Assembly (NCBI GenBank): GCA_001632435.1
Contig: KV424015.1
Coordinates: 56,358 to 120,357, forward strand
Direction of reading: 5' to 3'
DNA from: Calocera cornea HHB12733
Lineage: Eukaryota; Basidiomycota; Dacrymycetes; Dacrymycetales; Dacrymycetaceae
DNA length: 64,000 nucleotides
Positions 1-10,770 of this stretch are shown here, one piece after another (position 1 is the first letter of the stretch; every line of letters begins with the position of its first letter). The notes under the pieces were generated by a model. That model did no database searches and had not been told where the DNA came from. It saw only the letters and a program-made list of their open reading frames with translations. The position numbers and the translations under genes were made by a program.

Positions 1-115
1 TATTACAGGCACTGCATACACTGAGCTACTAGCAGGCAATCGGAGATCACTTCTTGGCCGTCGTACGTTTAGGCCTGGTTTGTGGGGCGAGATATTGTGC
101 ATAGCGCCCAGGCGT

Positions 116-3100
116 TCAAATAATGCGGTCAGAAACAGCAGAGCGAAGAACATGTCCTGACGACCTAGAAGAGGTCGGAGGTGGGTACACGAGATTGACT
201 GCTTCGACGAGAGTGGCCTCGGATAGAGCAGGCTGGAATGGGTTGGTCTCCAGTGGTGGGACCTCGAAGGGAGACTCTTCGAGTGGCGATGCCCTGAACA
301 GGGTACTCTCGAGCGGTGGGACCTCGGACGAAGCAACATCCAATGGTGATGTCCCGGGCAGGGCAGTCTCGAGCAGTGGGACCTCGGAGGGAGGGAAATC
401 GATTGGCGATGTCCCGGACAGGGCAGTCTCGAATCGCGCGCCCTCGGAGTGAGCGGCCTCGGATGGCACGGCCCTCGGCAGAACGGCTTCAGTGGGCTCG
501 GCCTCAGACGGAACGATTTCGGACAGAGTAATAGCCTTGAGTGGACTAGCCCGGAATGGAGTGGGCTCGGATAGCTTTATGACCGGAGTTGAATGAGGGC
601 TGAGCTGGTGAAGCAGCGGGCCGTCAGCAGCAGTTTCGTCCCGGGTGACCTCAACAAAATGTGTTGGCCCCTCCGAGGCCAGGGCAGCGCAACTTTCTTC
701 TCCTCCTGGTTCAGTCTCCGGGCGCACAGAGTGCATCGAGATGACGGCAGGTTCAAACAACGCGAGAGTAGATGGCCGGTCTATTGCGAGCTCGATGGGG
801 TTACGCTGCCCAGGCTGATCTTGAAATTCGCCCAATCCATGCAATGTGAAGATCGATGACAGAGGAACATCTGGGGCAAGAGTAGGCTGAGACTGCTGGC
901 CGCTCGGTATCATTCGGACTCGCTTCGAAGGAGACGGTGTAGGTGTCATCACATCTTTGGACCGGACGATGGTGGTGTCTGAGGACGTCTTGCTGCCGAA
1001 GCTGAGTTTCTGTGGTTTGGTCGGTCCCGAGAGGGAAGGAGCACGCGAGGACCCAGCATGTGGCGGACGATTAGGGTTATCCACACAACGAGCAGACCCT
1101 GTGTCATCGGTTCGCAGGTAGCCAAACGGCACGGACGCAGATGAGGCTGGGGTCTCGGTGGCCGGTGTGACCGCTACAGGGTCGCCGAGAGGCAACTGCT
1201 CATCCGCGTTCGCGTCTAATGAATCGGGTGGTTTAGGGACGTTTGATACAGAGTGGAAAGAAGACTGTACCTCTGTGCTCCGACTCGATGGACCCGCTGT
1301 TTGCTTGGTTGTGCGCATCTACGTTGGATGTGTCCAATTGCGGGCCGTCAGGGACAAGGCCTGATCGTATACGCAAAGCAGGCAACGCTCGTGCGAGGCT
1401 GCCCCATGGTTCTGTGCCTCTTGAAATGACGTGCGTAAGGAGAGCACCGTCGCTGGTTCCCCTCGTTTCAAAGAGCGAATGTCGTTCTTGAGCTTGCGAT
1501 GCCCGGGGAGAAGTGATCTCTTCGTCACTGAGGTCATACGGTTTTGCATGAAGGATTCCGATCTCGCCAGTGGTCTGATAACCAGATTCCGGCACGGGTG
1601 TGCGTGGCGAACTTGCTGACGCGTGGTAAAGGTTTCCGATTCGAGCCAACTCCTCCTCAACGCCTGAATTGACGTGCATGCTTACGGATCTATCACCCCC
1701 ACCGTGATCGGACCATGCAGAGCGTTCATCCGCTCCCCACGAGAGAGGATCTTGCTGATCATTGGGCGCGCCCTCTGCAGCCAAGGTACGGAGCCTCTCG
1801 ATGAGGGGTCCAACATAATCCGTCGGTGCAGGTTCCTCTTCCGGGATGTCTCCACTGGCGGCACTGAGCAATGCGATTAGGGTTGAGTATCATGGTAAAA
1901 CAGACAACACTTACAGTCCTTTGAGCAGGAGAGTATCCATGATAGTATTGTACTTCGTCGGAAAGGCGGATTGAAACATCTTCACATTACTCAGATGATC
2001 TCGGTATGGCTTTTCCCATGCGGCAGCCGAGAACTTGTGAGCTTTGCTTTGCTTCTTTTGACCAGAGCTCCACTGCGATAGACTGCAGTGTAGCTGCAAC
2101 GAGAATCAATGACGACGACCACATATGTCAGAGGGCAGCTCACTGCGGTCACAGGAAGAGCCAAGAGAGCATTGGATCGTTTGGCAAACTCTTCCTTGAA
2201 CATTGGCCCGTCGGTGTCTTTGCGACGGTAGTATACCGCAAGGAAAACATCAGCAATAGCGGGATGCTCATAGAGACGGCTGGGCGCTTTCACCTGGATG
2301 GTAGGGATCAACCATTGCAGGACAGTGGAAAGTTTTTCAGAACCGTACACTTGACTCGCAATCCTCAAACAAGAATCGTGATTGATCGAGAAGACGTTCG
2401 ACTTCGTCCGCAATCCTCTCCGTGCCCAGCATGGAAACCTGTCCAAGATACCGCTGCATAACAACGTTATCCGCCGCGGTTTTTAATTCACCTCTCAGCT
2501 GGGCTTGACGTTGTTCAATCTACAATTTGGTGAGATAAAGATGTGAGAAGCAATGTGTTCTGCTTACTATTAACCGCATATAATCAGCATAAGCAACGTT
2601 TCGCAAGAAACGACCTCGGTAATGGGTTTCTGAGAGGCCTAACTGATGACAGGCTTTCTTGACCGCCAGCCCTACCCAACGCCCACTCTCCAGACCATTT
2701 GGAAATGCGTCTTCGGTCTCTAGCTTAGATCGATAGACCCGGTTGGCAATCTGTGTGATGGATTTCCCCGCAGGAGAAAGCTCCCTCATTACGGCGTGGG
2801 TGCCGGACTTGCGAGGGGGTGGTGCTATGGTAGACTCGTCCTGGGACGAATGATCGAACTCAGTGTCAGAGGTTCCGGTTGACGCGGAAGGCACTTCGAT
2901 CCCTGCCGAAGTCATCTCGTCGGAATCGTCGAAGTGGGTGATGGCGTGCCAGGCCAAGCGGTTCTTGCCCTTTGTGCTATGAATCTTACTGGCAACGGCC
3001 TGTTGACGACTGCCATTGACCCGCTTTGATGTATTGACAGGCAAGGATGATACAAGCTCGTACTAGATTTGATTTGAGAAAGCAGGCAGAACCGAAATAC

Positions 3101-3753
3101 TATCACTGCTCACTTGAATTGTCATATTGGCATCCTTGCGGCCGTTCCTTTGGATTGGGACCTGCCTTGCTTTCCCTCGTGCCAGACCTGAAGGCCGTTA
3201 GACGTGCTTCTGAAAGTGAAATGAGTGGAACACACTAATGTCTCGGAGCTCCCCTCCATTCATTCCCACTCCTCTGTTCCCTCGGTGTATATCGCGGATT
3301 TGTGCCTGCGCATGCGGTCTGACGCCCACGCGTTCCCGACCGGAGCGTGGAATGCCTTGACCCTTGTCATCCCGCTGTGGTACACCGATAGCCTTCATAC
3401 GCAGATCTTCCCGGTGGTCTCTGGGAGGGGCGGTGCCACGAGGAGGCAAGGCATGAGACCGCCGGAGGAGACTAGGGTCTTGAGTTGCCCGGTCAGCGTC
3501 GGATATGATCTCGACATCCGAATCAGTCGTTCCATCGGTAAATTCCTCCTCGATAACGGGTCTGCTAGTGTGCTCTGGATGACGGAAGACCAGAAGATGA
3601 TAAGCATAGAATTACATGGGCTCATGGAAGGATAGCTGCATTTACCATTCGTGTTGTGGGGTGCAGCGTTTGGAAACGTCACCCCACCAGCGAGGCGGTT
3701 ACGCGTCGAGGGAAGGCCCTTCGGCTGGGTCGCCCGCGCGAAACGTCGGTCAT
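116..3753 (-). CDS. DUF6532-domain protein with Ser/Pro/Glu-rich repeat tail
   Basis: Multi-exon gene of unknown function. The DUF6532-like core is spread over exons between about 3060 and 1912: a start like ITQIANRVYRSKLETED, a middle block AQLRGELKTAADNV, then VLQWLIPTIQVKAPSRLYEHP, YYRRKDTDGPMFKEEF and a C-terminal ALLALPVTAVALTYVV segment, all in the order usual for this family. Two downstream introns were checked for frame: 1915-1865 (GTAAGT...CTCAG), and one of about 54 nt near 1246-1300 (GTACAG...ATTAG) that moves the reading frame into the last exon. The tail (about 350 residues) is disordered and built of Ser/Glu/Pro repeats. The 5' exons and the start (ATG at 3753) are less certain than the core. 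The family is common and expanded in Agaricomycetes. No enzymatic role is known to me. Confidence 0.6.
248..427. repeat. three tandem 60 bp units inside the DUF6532 gene tail
   Basis: Units begin at 248, 308 and 368, each near CTCSAGYRGTGGGACCTCG on the plus strand. The period is exactly 60 bp, so each unit encodes 20 residues in frame on the minus strand. Copies differ by point changes. A degenerate fourth copy may begin at 428. Confidence 0.8.
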
Positions 3754-4967
3754 CGTATCCTGTATAGCATAAGTGTTGGCGGACAAATTCGGTAGAAGAA
3801 AATATCATACTTAAGGGTAACATTGCTTGCTCTCGAAAGGCGCCAGCTGGGGTTTGGCGAGGCGGTACCCGAGGTTGCCGGTCAACGAAGCTGGACGCCG
3901 CAATACTGATGCAGGTAGAGACACGCTATACTTGAAATACGCTTGCTCAAGATCTAGACTTGGGTTTGAGAGGACGGGGAGAAAGCGGAGCAGACAGTAG
4001 ACACCCATAGCACAAGCAGTAAAATTATGTGGGTCTGGTATCCGGAGCATGGGTCTACGGCAATCTACAGGGGTCTACGTATCTCTACAGGTCTCTATGG
4101 GTCTCTACAGGACCCTCAGAGCTGCTTTCGGTTCCGGGCCGCTCTCCGATGGGCCGCCCTCTCCGAGGTCAATCCACTAGACGGTAATTTCTCTTCCAAA
4201 AGGAAAAGGAAGGCGGCTCAGCTGGAATATCGGGCGTGTATTCCAATAAGTTAGTGTAATGTTGTAATGGACAGAACCTGGTGCTCCGCGAGATTGAGGA
4301 CCAACTAGTTAGAGTGGTCAAGCCGACCACGAGTCAGGAGGCTCGTACTGCGTACGGTCAGGGAAAAGTGACTTATGCCCAGCCCAGGTAACAGAAAGAA
4401 TACGGTCAGGATGAAGTCCAACTTTACCAGAAAGCTATATGATGTGTTGTATTGGCATGGCTGATGCTATATAGATGGCCTAATCGCCTGTATAGGGACC
4501 CGTCTTGGCCCGTAGGGAGGCGGGAGTGGCGGCGCGCGCTATGAAGACCCGGAGAAGTCTACGGATGCAATCAGCTCTACACAGCCTCCATAGACTCACA
4601 TAGGCATGGCGGAACTCACCGATGAGCGGCGTGCATCAACGTTTCTACACAAACCAACTCCATCATCAAATACAAAATCATTCGTGGCTTGGAAACATCT
4701 CCCCGATATGACCTCCAGGAGCAAACGCCTGTGTCACCATCGAAATGCGCTTACATTGCCGGATGCGGTAACCGAGTTTGATATTTCAAGTCGGCCCGGC
4801 AGGGCCCACAGACCAGCCGAGATCGCGTCATTACGCCTTCGAAATGCATGAGTCGCCCAAGCCGGAATCTCGGCCCCGCCTGGCAATCTCTCTCTATCCA
4901 GCTTGTATATCTGTACACTACCGCCAACATCTTCGCATTGTAGCAATACCCCGCCAGCACGCCCATC
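3754..4967. other. intergenic region, 1.2 kb, no gene recognised
   Basis: Lies between the divergent DUF6532 and dioxygenase genes. It holds three 20 bp tandem units (4051-4110) and two copies of TACGGTCAGG (4353-4363, 4401-4410). The second lies within a 15-base match to the terminal repeat of the transposon at 63 kb. Small open frames here lack family resemblance. Confidence 0.6.
4051..4110. repeat. three 20 bp tandem repeats
   Basis: Units at 4051, 4071 and 4091 share the pattern GTCTMYRNNNATCTACAG/GTCTCTACAG. The second and third are the most alike. They are non-coding and upstream of both flanking genes. Confidence 0.7.
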
Positions 4968-6315
4968 ATGCCTGTCGCAGTCGAGCAGCCCTTCAGCGAG
5001 ATCCCCACGCTGGACTGGGACCTCATCGCCTCCGGCGTCCCGTCAGACCGCCAGCAGTTCCTAGCCGACCTGCGGCACGCCATCGTCAACGTCGGCTTCA
5101 TGTACCTCTCGCGCTCGCCCGTCCCGCTGCCGCTCGTGGATCAGCTCGTCGCCTACATCCCCGAGCTGTTCGCACTCCCCATGGAGGAGAAGAAGGCGAT
5201 CAGCATGCTGAACTCGCCCCATTTCTTGGGGTATAGCGTGCAGGGCGCGGAGTTCACGAGGGGTGCGAGGGACAACAGGGAGCAGTTTGATTTCGCGACT
5301 GAGTATGAGTGCCCGTGGAGGGAGGGAGACCCGGATTGGCAGCGGCTATGGGGTACGCCGCAGGTGCGCCTTTTCCACCATTCCCTACTACTTGGCGTTC
5401 CCGCTAATATCGCGCAGTTCCCGCCGGACTCCGTCCTCCCCGGGTTCCGCACCACGGTTCAAACGTACCTGGACCTTCTCCAGCAGCTCGGGATGGACTT
5501 TATCCGCCTGATGGAGGAGGCGCTTCTTGTCGCGCCCGGCCAGCTCACTCAGTTCTATGACGACCACATGCAGCACCGGTGCAAGGTCGTTAAGTACCCG
5601 TCCGTGGACGCGCTGCGTGCGGAGGACGGCACGCAAGGCGTGGGCCCGCACTATGATGGGGGGTTCCTGACTTTCGTGCGTTGTCGCTCTACGAACTGCG
5701 TCCTTGACTCCCATGCTGATACTCCGGTGTCGCCCAGCTCCTGCAAGCAAGTGACCAGCCCGGCCTGCAAGTGCAGAACCGTGCCGGGCAGTGGATCCCC
5801 GCCCCGCCTGTGCGCGGCACCTTCGTGGTCAACATCGGCAAAGCCCTCGAGACGGTCACCCAGAAGGTGGCGCTCGCGACCACGCACCGCGTTGTGACCC
5901 CGCCAAAGGGCAGCGCGCCGCGGTACAGCGTGCCGTTCTTCCAGAATATCGCGCTGGGGGCGAAGGTGGCAGCGCCAATCGAGGGTGCGTACTGTGCTTT
6001 GTGGGGTGGCGCGCCCGCTGACGGGCATGCAGTTCCGAGGGAGATATTGGACCTCAAGCGCGCAAGGGGCGATGAGATCGTAACGGACTCTGTGAACTTC
6101 TCCGAGTATGAGCGGGACGTGTCGGGGCATGTGCAGCTCATCGGCCGCATAAAGTGCGTTATTCTCTTCCTCCTTCTCTTCCCCCTCTCCTCTCCGCATT
6201 GCAGGTGCTGACCCAGGCGCGTAGAAGCCACCCCGACGTCGGCGCCCGGTGGTACCCAGAGATGTACAAACAGATCTTCCCCGAGGGGGCGCCGTCGTTT
6301 GGGAGCGCATATTGA
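4968..6315 (+). CDS. 2-oxoglutarate/Fe(II)-dependent dioxygenase (isopenicillin N synthase-like)
   Basis: Cytosolic non-heme iron oxygenase of the plant/fungal 2OG-FeII superfamily; the substrate cannot be told. Four exons (4968-5363, 5418-5675, 5738-6153, 6225-6315) total 1161 nt, giving 386 residues in frame. Seen: N-terminal DIOX_N-type block with IPTLDWDLI and a GFMYL segment; WGTPQ joined to FPPDSVLPGFR after the first intron; the metal-binding pair GPHYDGGFLTF (H-x-D), continued as LLQASDQPGLQVQ; the distal His in THRVV; and PRYSVPFF, whose Arg would hold the 2OG carboxylate. The 71 nt third intron ends at the GCGCGTAG acceptor, which restores GRIK-SHPDVGARWYPE; the nearer GCAG acceptor would hit a stop. 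All catalytic residues are present. Such genes may be catabolic or biosynthetic, but no pathway genes adjoin it. Confidence 0.88.
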
Positions 6316-6495
6316 TTTGCCGTCTTCTGGAGAAAATCGGGCATTAGAGGGAACCGGGCCATTTGGGTAGATAGATATGCGGATAAGATTAGTTATAGGA
6401 AGTAGTGCACAGATTGTACCAATACATTTCTTGCCGAGGGTAGGCGGCATCGTCAAGACAGCGCGAAAGGGAGGTCGAGGGCGATGCGGAGGGCC

Positions 6496-7249
6496 TCAGT
6501 TGTCCGAGGTCGTGCGGATGTGCTCGTACTCCCCTCTCCGGCTCATGGGGATGATCGTCGCGTCCCTCACACTTCCCGGCATGCTCGGCAGCCTCAACGA
6601 CTAACCCAGTTCTGTCAACACACCCGGACGATTGTAAGTAGGTATGGGGAACGCACCTCCCACCATTTCCTACTGGCTTCCCAGGCATCGGCTGGGTCGA
6701 TCCCGACCTCCATCATCTTGCCCCGGGCGGCGGCGCCTATTAGGAGGCCGACGATGATGAGGATAAAGAGGGTTACTGTAAGCTGATCGCGGGGGGAGTC
6801 CCGTTCTACCCACCGGTATCAGTGTTTATCGCATACATCCCATCCAAGCAGACGGGGTGGTGAGAATAGAGGAAGAAAGACGCACGAAAGCACCTAACAT
6901 CCACATCCCCCTCCCTGCCCGTCGCCGTATCGGGATTCGCGTCCCCCAAGCTCGCCTCCTTGCATATCGGCAGCTTCTGGTCGAGGCACCACTGTTTCGT
7001 ACAGCTGAGGCAGGGCTTGCTCGGGTCCTCCGGCAGGAGGAGCGGGAGGATTGTGTAGTTGTCGAAGCAGATGCATTTGCAGAAGTGGATCGGCTGCCAG
7101 TTGCCTTGGAAGACGGAGGCGCGGACCTGCGGGTGGGAAGGGGAGGTTAGCTACCCGACGATATCGGTGCCTTGTGCAGGGGAGCGTACTAATGGCAGCC
7201 AGAGGGAGAGCTGGAGCAGCAGTAGGGGGAGCACACTTCGTAGCTTCAT
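6496..7249 (-). CDS. Cys-rich single-pass membrane protein, conserved fungal family, function unknown
   Basis: Four exons (7249-7190, 7126-6886, 6805-6657, 6600-6496) sum to 555 nt, encoding 184 residues. Seen: a signal peptide MKLRSVLPLLLLQLSLWLPL; an ectodomain with FCKCICF, PCLSCTKQWCLDQKLPICK and RCFQRDSPRDQ (about ten cysteines); one membrane helix LTVTLFILIIVGLLIGAAA; and a cytosolic tail of about 50 residues with SRRGEYEHIRTT. From memory, similar CxC...SCTKxxC...CFQRDS proteins occur across fungi without an assigned role. The arrangement implies a type I secretory-pathway or plasma-membrane protein. It is divergent from arp1 across 220 bp. Confidence 0.75.
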
Positions 7250-7469
7250 CGTGTCAGGAACGAGAGAGTACGGTCGAGCAGCAGTTAGCCGTCGCTCTGG
7301 CTGTCCGCTGTATGCTGCGAAACGCGCAGCGCCACCTCGCATCATTCCTCTCTGCACCCAGAAGACCCTTGCTACACGTCTCCCACCTGCTGCCCTACGC
7401 GTCGCCTTGTGCTCTCCCGGCGTGTTTGTGGTTGCGTGATACCCTCTCTCTCACCTTTGGATATCCGGG
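7250..7469. promoter_or_regulatory. shared divergent promoter of the membrane-protein gene and arp1
   Basis: Only 220 bp separate the two start codons, so both promoters and 5' leaders must lie here. No clear TATA box; the arp1 side is pyrimidine-rich (CCCTCTCTCTCACC just before the ATG). Confidence 0.6.
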
Positions 7470-9036
7470 ATGGCGACCGAGTTCGAGGACGTGCTCACAA
7501 ACCAGCCAGTGGTCATCGACAATGTGCGTCTCTTCTCCTGCCTTCCTCCGCCGGAGCACAGCTGGGCGCGGCCGCGCGGGGAGGCAAATTACACGCGTTG
7601 AGGCTTGGGCTGATGCGAGTGCGCAGGGCTCGGGCACTATCAAGGCTGGTTTCGCGGGGGACGATCATCCGAAATGCTATTTCCCGTCCTTGTACGTCCC
7701 CTTCTGCCAGTCGAGAACGTTGCTAATGCCGTGGCAGCGTCGGCCGACCAAAATACACACGCGTCCTCGCCGGCGCCATAGAGGGCGACACGTTCATCGG
7801 GCGCAAGGCGCAGGAAGTGCGCGGCCTGCTCAAGATCGCGTACCCGATGGAGCACGGGATCGTGCAGAACTGGGAGGACATGGAGAAGATCTGGAGCCAT
7901 GTGTACTCGGAGGAGCTCAGTACGCTTAGCGAGGAGGTGCGTCGTCCCTCTTTTGGCGATGGGTTGAAGGAATGGTGTTGATATGTTCTGTCGGTGTGGG
8001 CAGCACCCGGTCCTGCTCACGGAAGCCCCGCTCAACCCGCGTCGCAACCGCGAGATCGCCGCGCAAATCTTCTTCGAGACCTTCAACGTCCCCGCGTTCT
8101 TTACCTCCGTGCAAGCCGTGCTCGCGCTCTACGCCTCTGGCCGCACCACGGGTATAGTCCTTGACAGTGGCGACGGGGTGACGCACGTCGTGCCCGTGTT
8201 CGAGGGGTTCAGCATGCCCCATGCCATCCAGCGCGTCGACATTGCAGGCAGGGACGTGACGGAGTACCTGCAGGTTCTGCTGCGCAAGAGCGGGCACTAC
8301 CTGCATACGACCGCGGAGGTCGAGGTGGTCAGGGCTATCAAGGAGAAGTGCTGCTATGTCGCGCTGAACCCGGCTAAGGAGGAGAAGGAGCAGCAGGGCA
8401 AGGCGGAGGAATTCAAGCTTCCCGATGGGAACACCATCATGGTGTGCCGTTCCTCCTGCGTCAGCGTGAGACGTTTGCTGACGATGTATGCAGCTCGGCA
8501 GCGAGCGCTTCCGCGCGCCCGAGATCCTGTTCAACCCCGAGCTGATCGGGCAAGAATACGAGGGCGTGCACCAAGTCGTCGTCAACAGCATCCAGCGGGT
8601 CGACCTGGACCTGCGCAAGGCCCTCTACAGCAACATCGTCCTCTCCGGCGGGTCGACGCTCTGCCGCGGGTTTGGCGACCGGCTGCTTAATGAGGTCAGG
8701 AAGAACACGATCAAGGACATGAAGATCAAGATATTTGCCCCGCCGGAAAGGAAGTATAGTACCTGGATCGGGGGAAGCATCTTAGCGGGGTTGAATACGT
8801 TCAGGAAGGTGCGTTGTGCTCTCAGTTCATGCCATGCATTTCTACCTCCTCCTGCGGTCGTCGCTACGGGTCGAACCAGACCCCATCGCGTAGACGCACC
8901 TGCCTCTCCGTCATCTTCTCTTCTGAAGAATCGCCCGCTGACAACAATACCTTCCCTTACCCTCCAGATGTGGGTCTCAGCCGAGGAGTACCGAGAGGAC
9001 CCGGAGCTCATCCACTCCAAGGCGGGTGGGCTATAG
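7470..9036 (+). CDS. arp1: actin-related protein 1 (centractin), dynactin subunit
   Basis: Arp1 forms the short actin-like filament of dynactin, the cofactor of cytoplasmic dynein used for nuclear migration and hyphal growth. Starts at [18 protein letters not shown], followed by [16 protein letters not shown] (phosphate loop 1), [54 protein letters not shown] (phosphate loop 2), [32 protein letters not shown] and the C-terminal [18 protein letters not shown]. The Arp1-type features are [17 protein letters not shown] in place of the conventional actin subdomain-2 loop, and the MWVS.EEY ending rather than actin's KCF. At least five introns, including 7525-7630 and one at 8812-8968. Length fits the family (about 376-385 residues). 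Confidence 0.95.
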
Positions 9037-10770
9037 CCCTCCCCCGCAACACAACGCAACGCCCATGCCCGACGCCCGACGGCGAGGCCGGCGGGGGACG
9101 AGCTCGCCCGGAGCGGCATATTTGTGTGCTTGCGTGTCGCGAGGAGGCAAGGGGGCAAGGGGCCGTGGGAGCGGGGATCGCAGGAGGGGAGCGGGGGGGA
9201 TCGGGATCGGGCAGCAGCAGCGCGTAGCCCGTGGCGCGGAGGTTCGAGGGTCGGAGCAGGGCGATCGGCGACAGGCGGTTACCATTGTCTGCCTCCTGGT
9301 GCTTGTGGTGCGCGGGACAAGGGGTGAGTCAGCCAGGGGCAGGGGTGGCATGGTGCGGTGTGGGCCATTGTCACTCGCGCTCTTTCAAGCTGGTGTGGGG
9401 TGCACTGTATCAGCATTTGTATCATCTCAGAATGGCGCGCGGGAGTGGGGAGACGGGCTTTCTGGGCGGCAGGCGCCGGGCCGCCAGGTCTATGTTTATG
9501 ATCGGTGTGCGCTGCTCGAGGTGGGGCGGTGAGGCGGTGAGCGCATACAGTACAATCGTCTATTGCTCAGGCGTGAGGTCGACTCGGGGTCGTCGGCGAT
9601 GGGGCGAGGTACTGTACTGTGTACTGTGTTGTGCGTATTTAGTGAGTCGGCGTTGTAGGGCTCGTATACCTTCCTTTCAATGATGATATCCATATGGGCA
9701 ATTGTTGTGTGTTTACGATCAATTGTCGGCAGGCATCCGGATTGGCTCAAGCTCGACGCGTTCTGTGTTCACCGGCCGTGCGCACAGCATACACGCAGCG
9801 GAGTGTGTTGCGCTAGGACGAAACAGGCCACTTCATGTTGATCGCTGCCGGCCTCGGCGGAAGGGTCCTCAGGGACTTTTGGACGGTGAACACTCACTGT
9901 CGTTCGAACGTCGTTCTGGCCAACTCCGGAGACGACCTGGGTGCACAATGGGCATGGAGAATGGGCAAAGGACCCAGGATGGATGGAACGCTCTGACGCA
10001 CTTGCGTAAAATTTGGTACGGCGGGTAACCACGTTTCATGATGCCGACGCGGCCTGCTGCCCAGCAACGCGCCTTTCTGCGCAGTGCCAAAGTGACAAAG
10101 CGTCGAATCGGGTTTTGCATGCTTCTGGAGGATTTTCAGAGATAGAGCTGCTATCTCCCAGGATTGCAATGTATGCACAGCAGAGGGATAGATAGGCTCG
10201 CCATAGAGTGGTTGCGAAAAGTGGACGACGCTCTTCCGCCGGGACGGGGACGCGACGCGGGGTCGGGGCCCTTTGGTGGTGGATGAAACTCAAACGGCGC
10301 CAGAACATGCCTCCGCGCTGATCATGTCCTGACGTCGATGGCACCTTGCCCTTGGCTTCCTCCCTCTCGCCGTCATTATTGGACTGCGAACTCTATCTAC
10401 CCGCTGGAATGCACACATCTCCGCGTGCCACGCTGCCACGGAGACGTTGCTTGCTTGAAGCTTGTACCCACACCGCCGTTGTCATTGGGCGGGCCGACAC
10501 CGGCGCGTATCACGCGTGCGGGTGCGGCGAACCAAACGGCATATGCACATGGCGAGGTCGCGAAGCTTCTCGTCCTGCTCTGGCAGGGAAGCGCGCAGTG
10601 ACGCGACCGCATACAAGCAGGCATGAAAGCTTGCCCCCTCCGGGCCCGCATTCCAGCTTAAATACCCCTCTCGCCCCCTGGTGTGAACCGCGCACCTCTC
10701 CCACACCCCCGGCCATCAACAAGCCCTCCTCCTACCCTTACGCCCTACCCCGACCCCTACCGCTGCTGCG
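9037..10770. other. intergenic region, 1.7 kb, no gene recognised
   Basis: Follows arp1 and contains the promoter of the next gene. Open frames on both strands are arginine-rich shadows without domains. There is a GTACTGTGTACTGTG short repeat at 9610-9630 and a CT-rich leader just before 10771. Confidence 0.6.
10658..10664 (+). promoter_or_regulatory. TATA-like element TTAAATA
   Basis: Sits 107 bp before the ATG at 10771 and is followed by a long C/T-rich stretch, a usual core-promoter layout in GC-rich basidiomycetes. Confidence 0.4.

Noticed and set aside
8625..9158. 177-codon frame antisense to the arp1 3' half.
   Set aside because: Shadow of a strongly conserved gene on the other strand.
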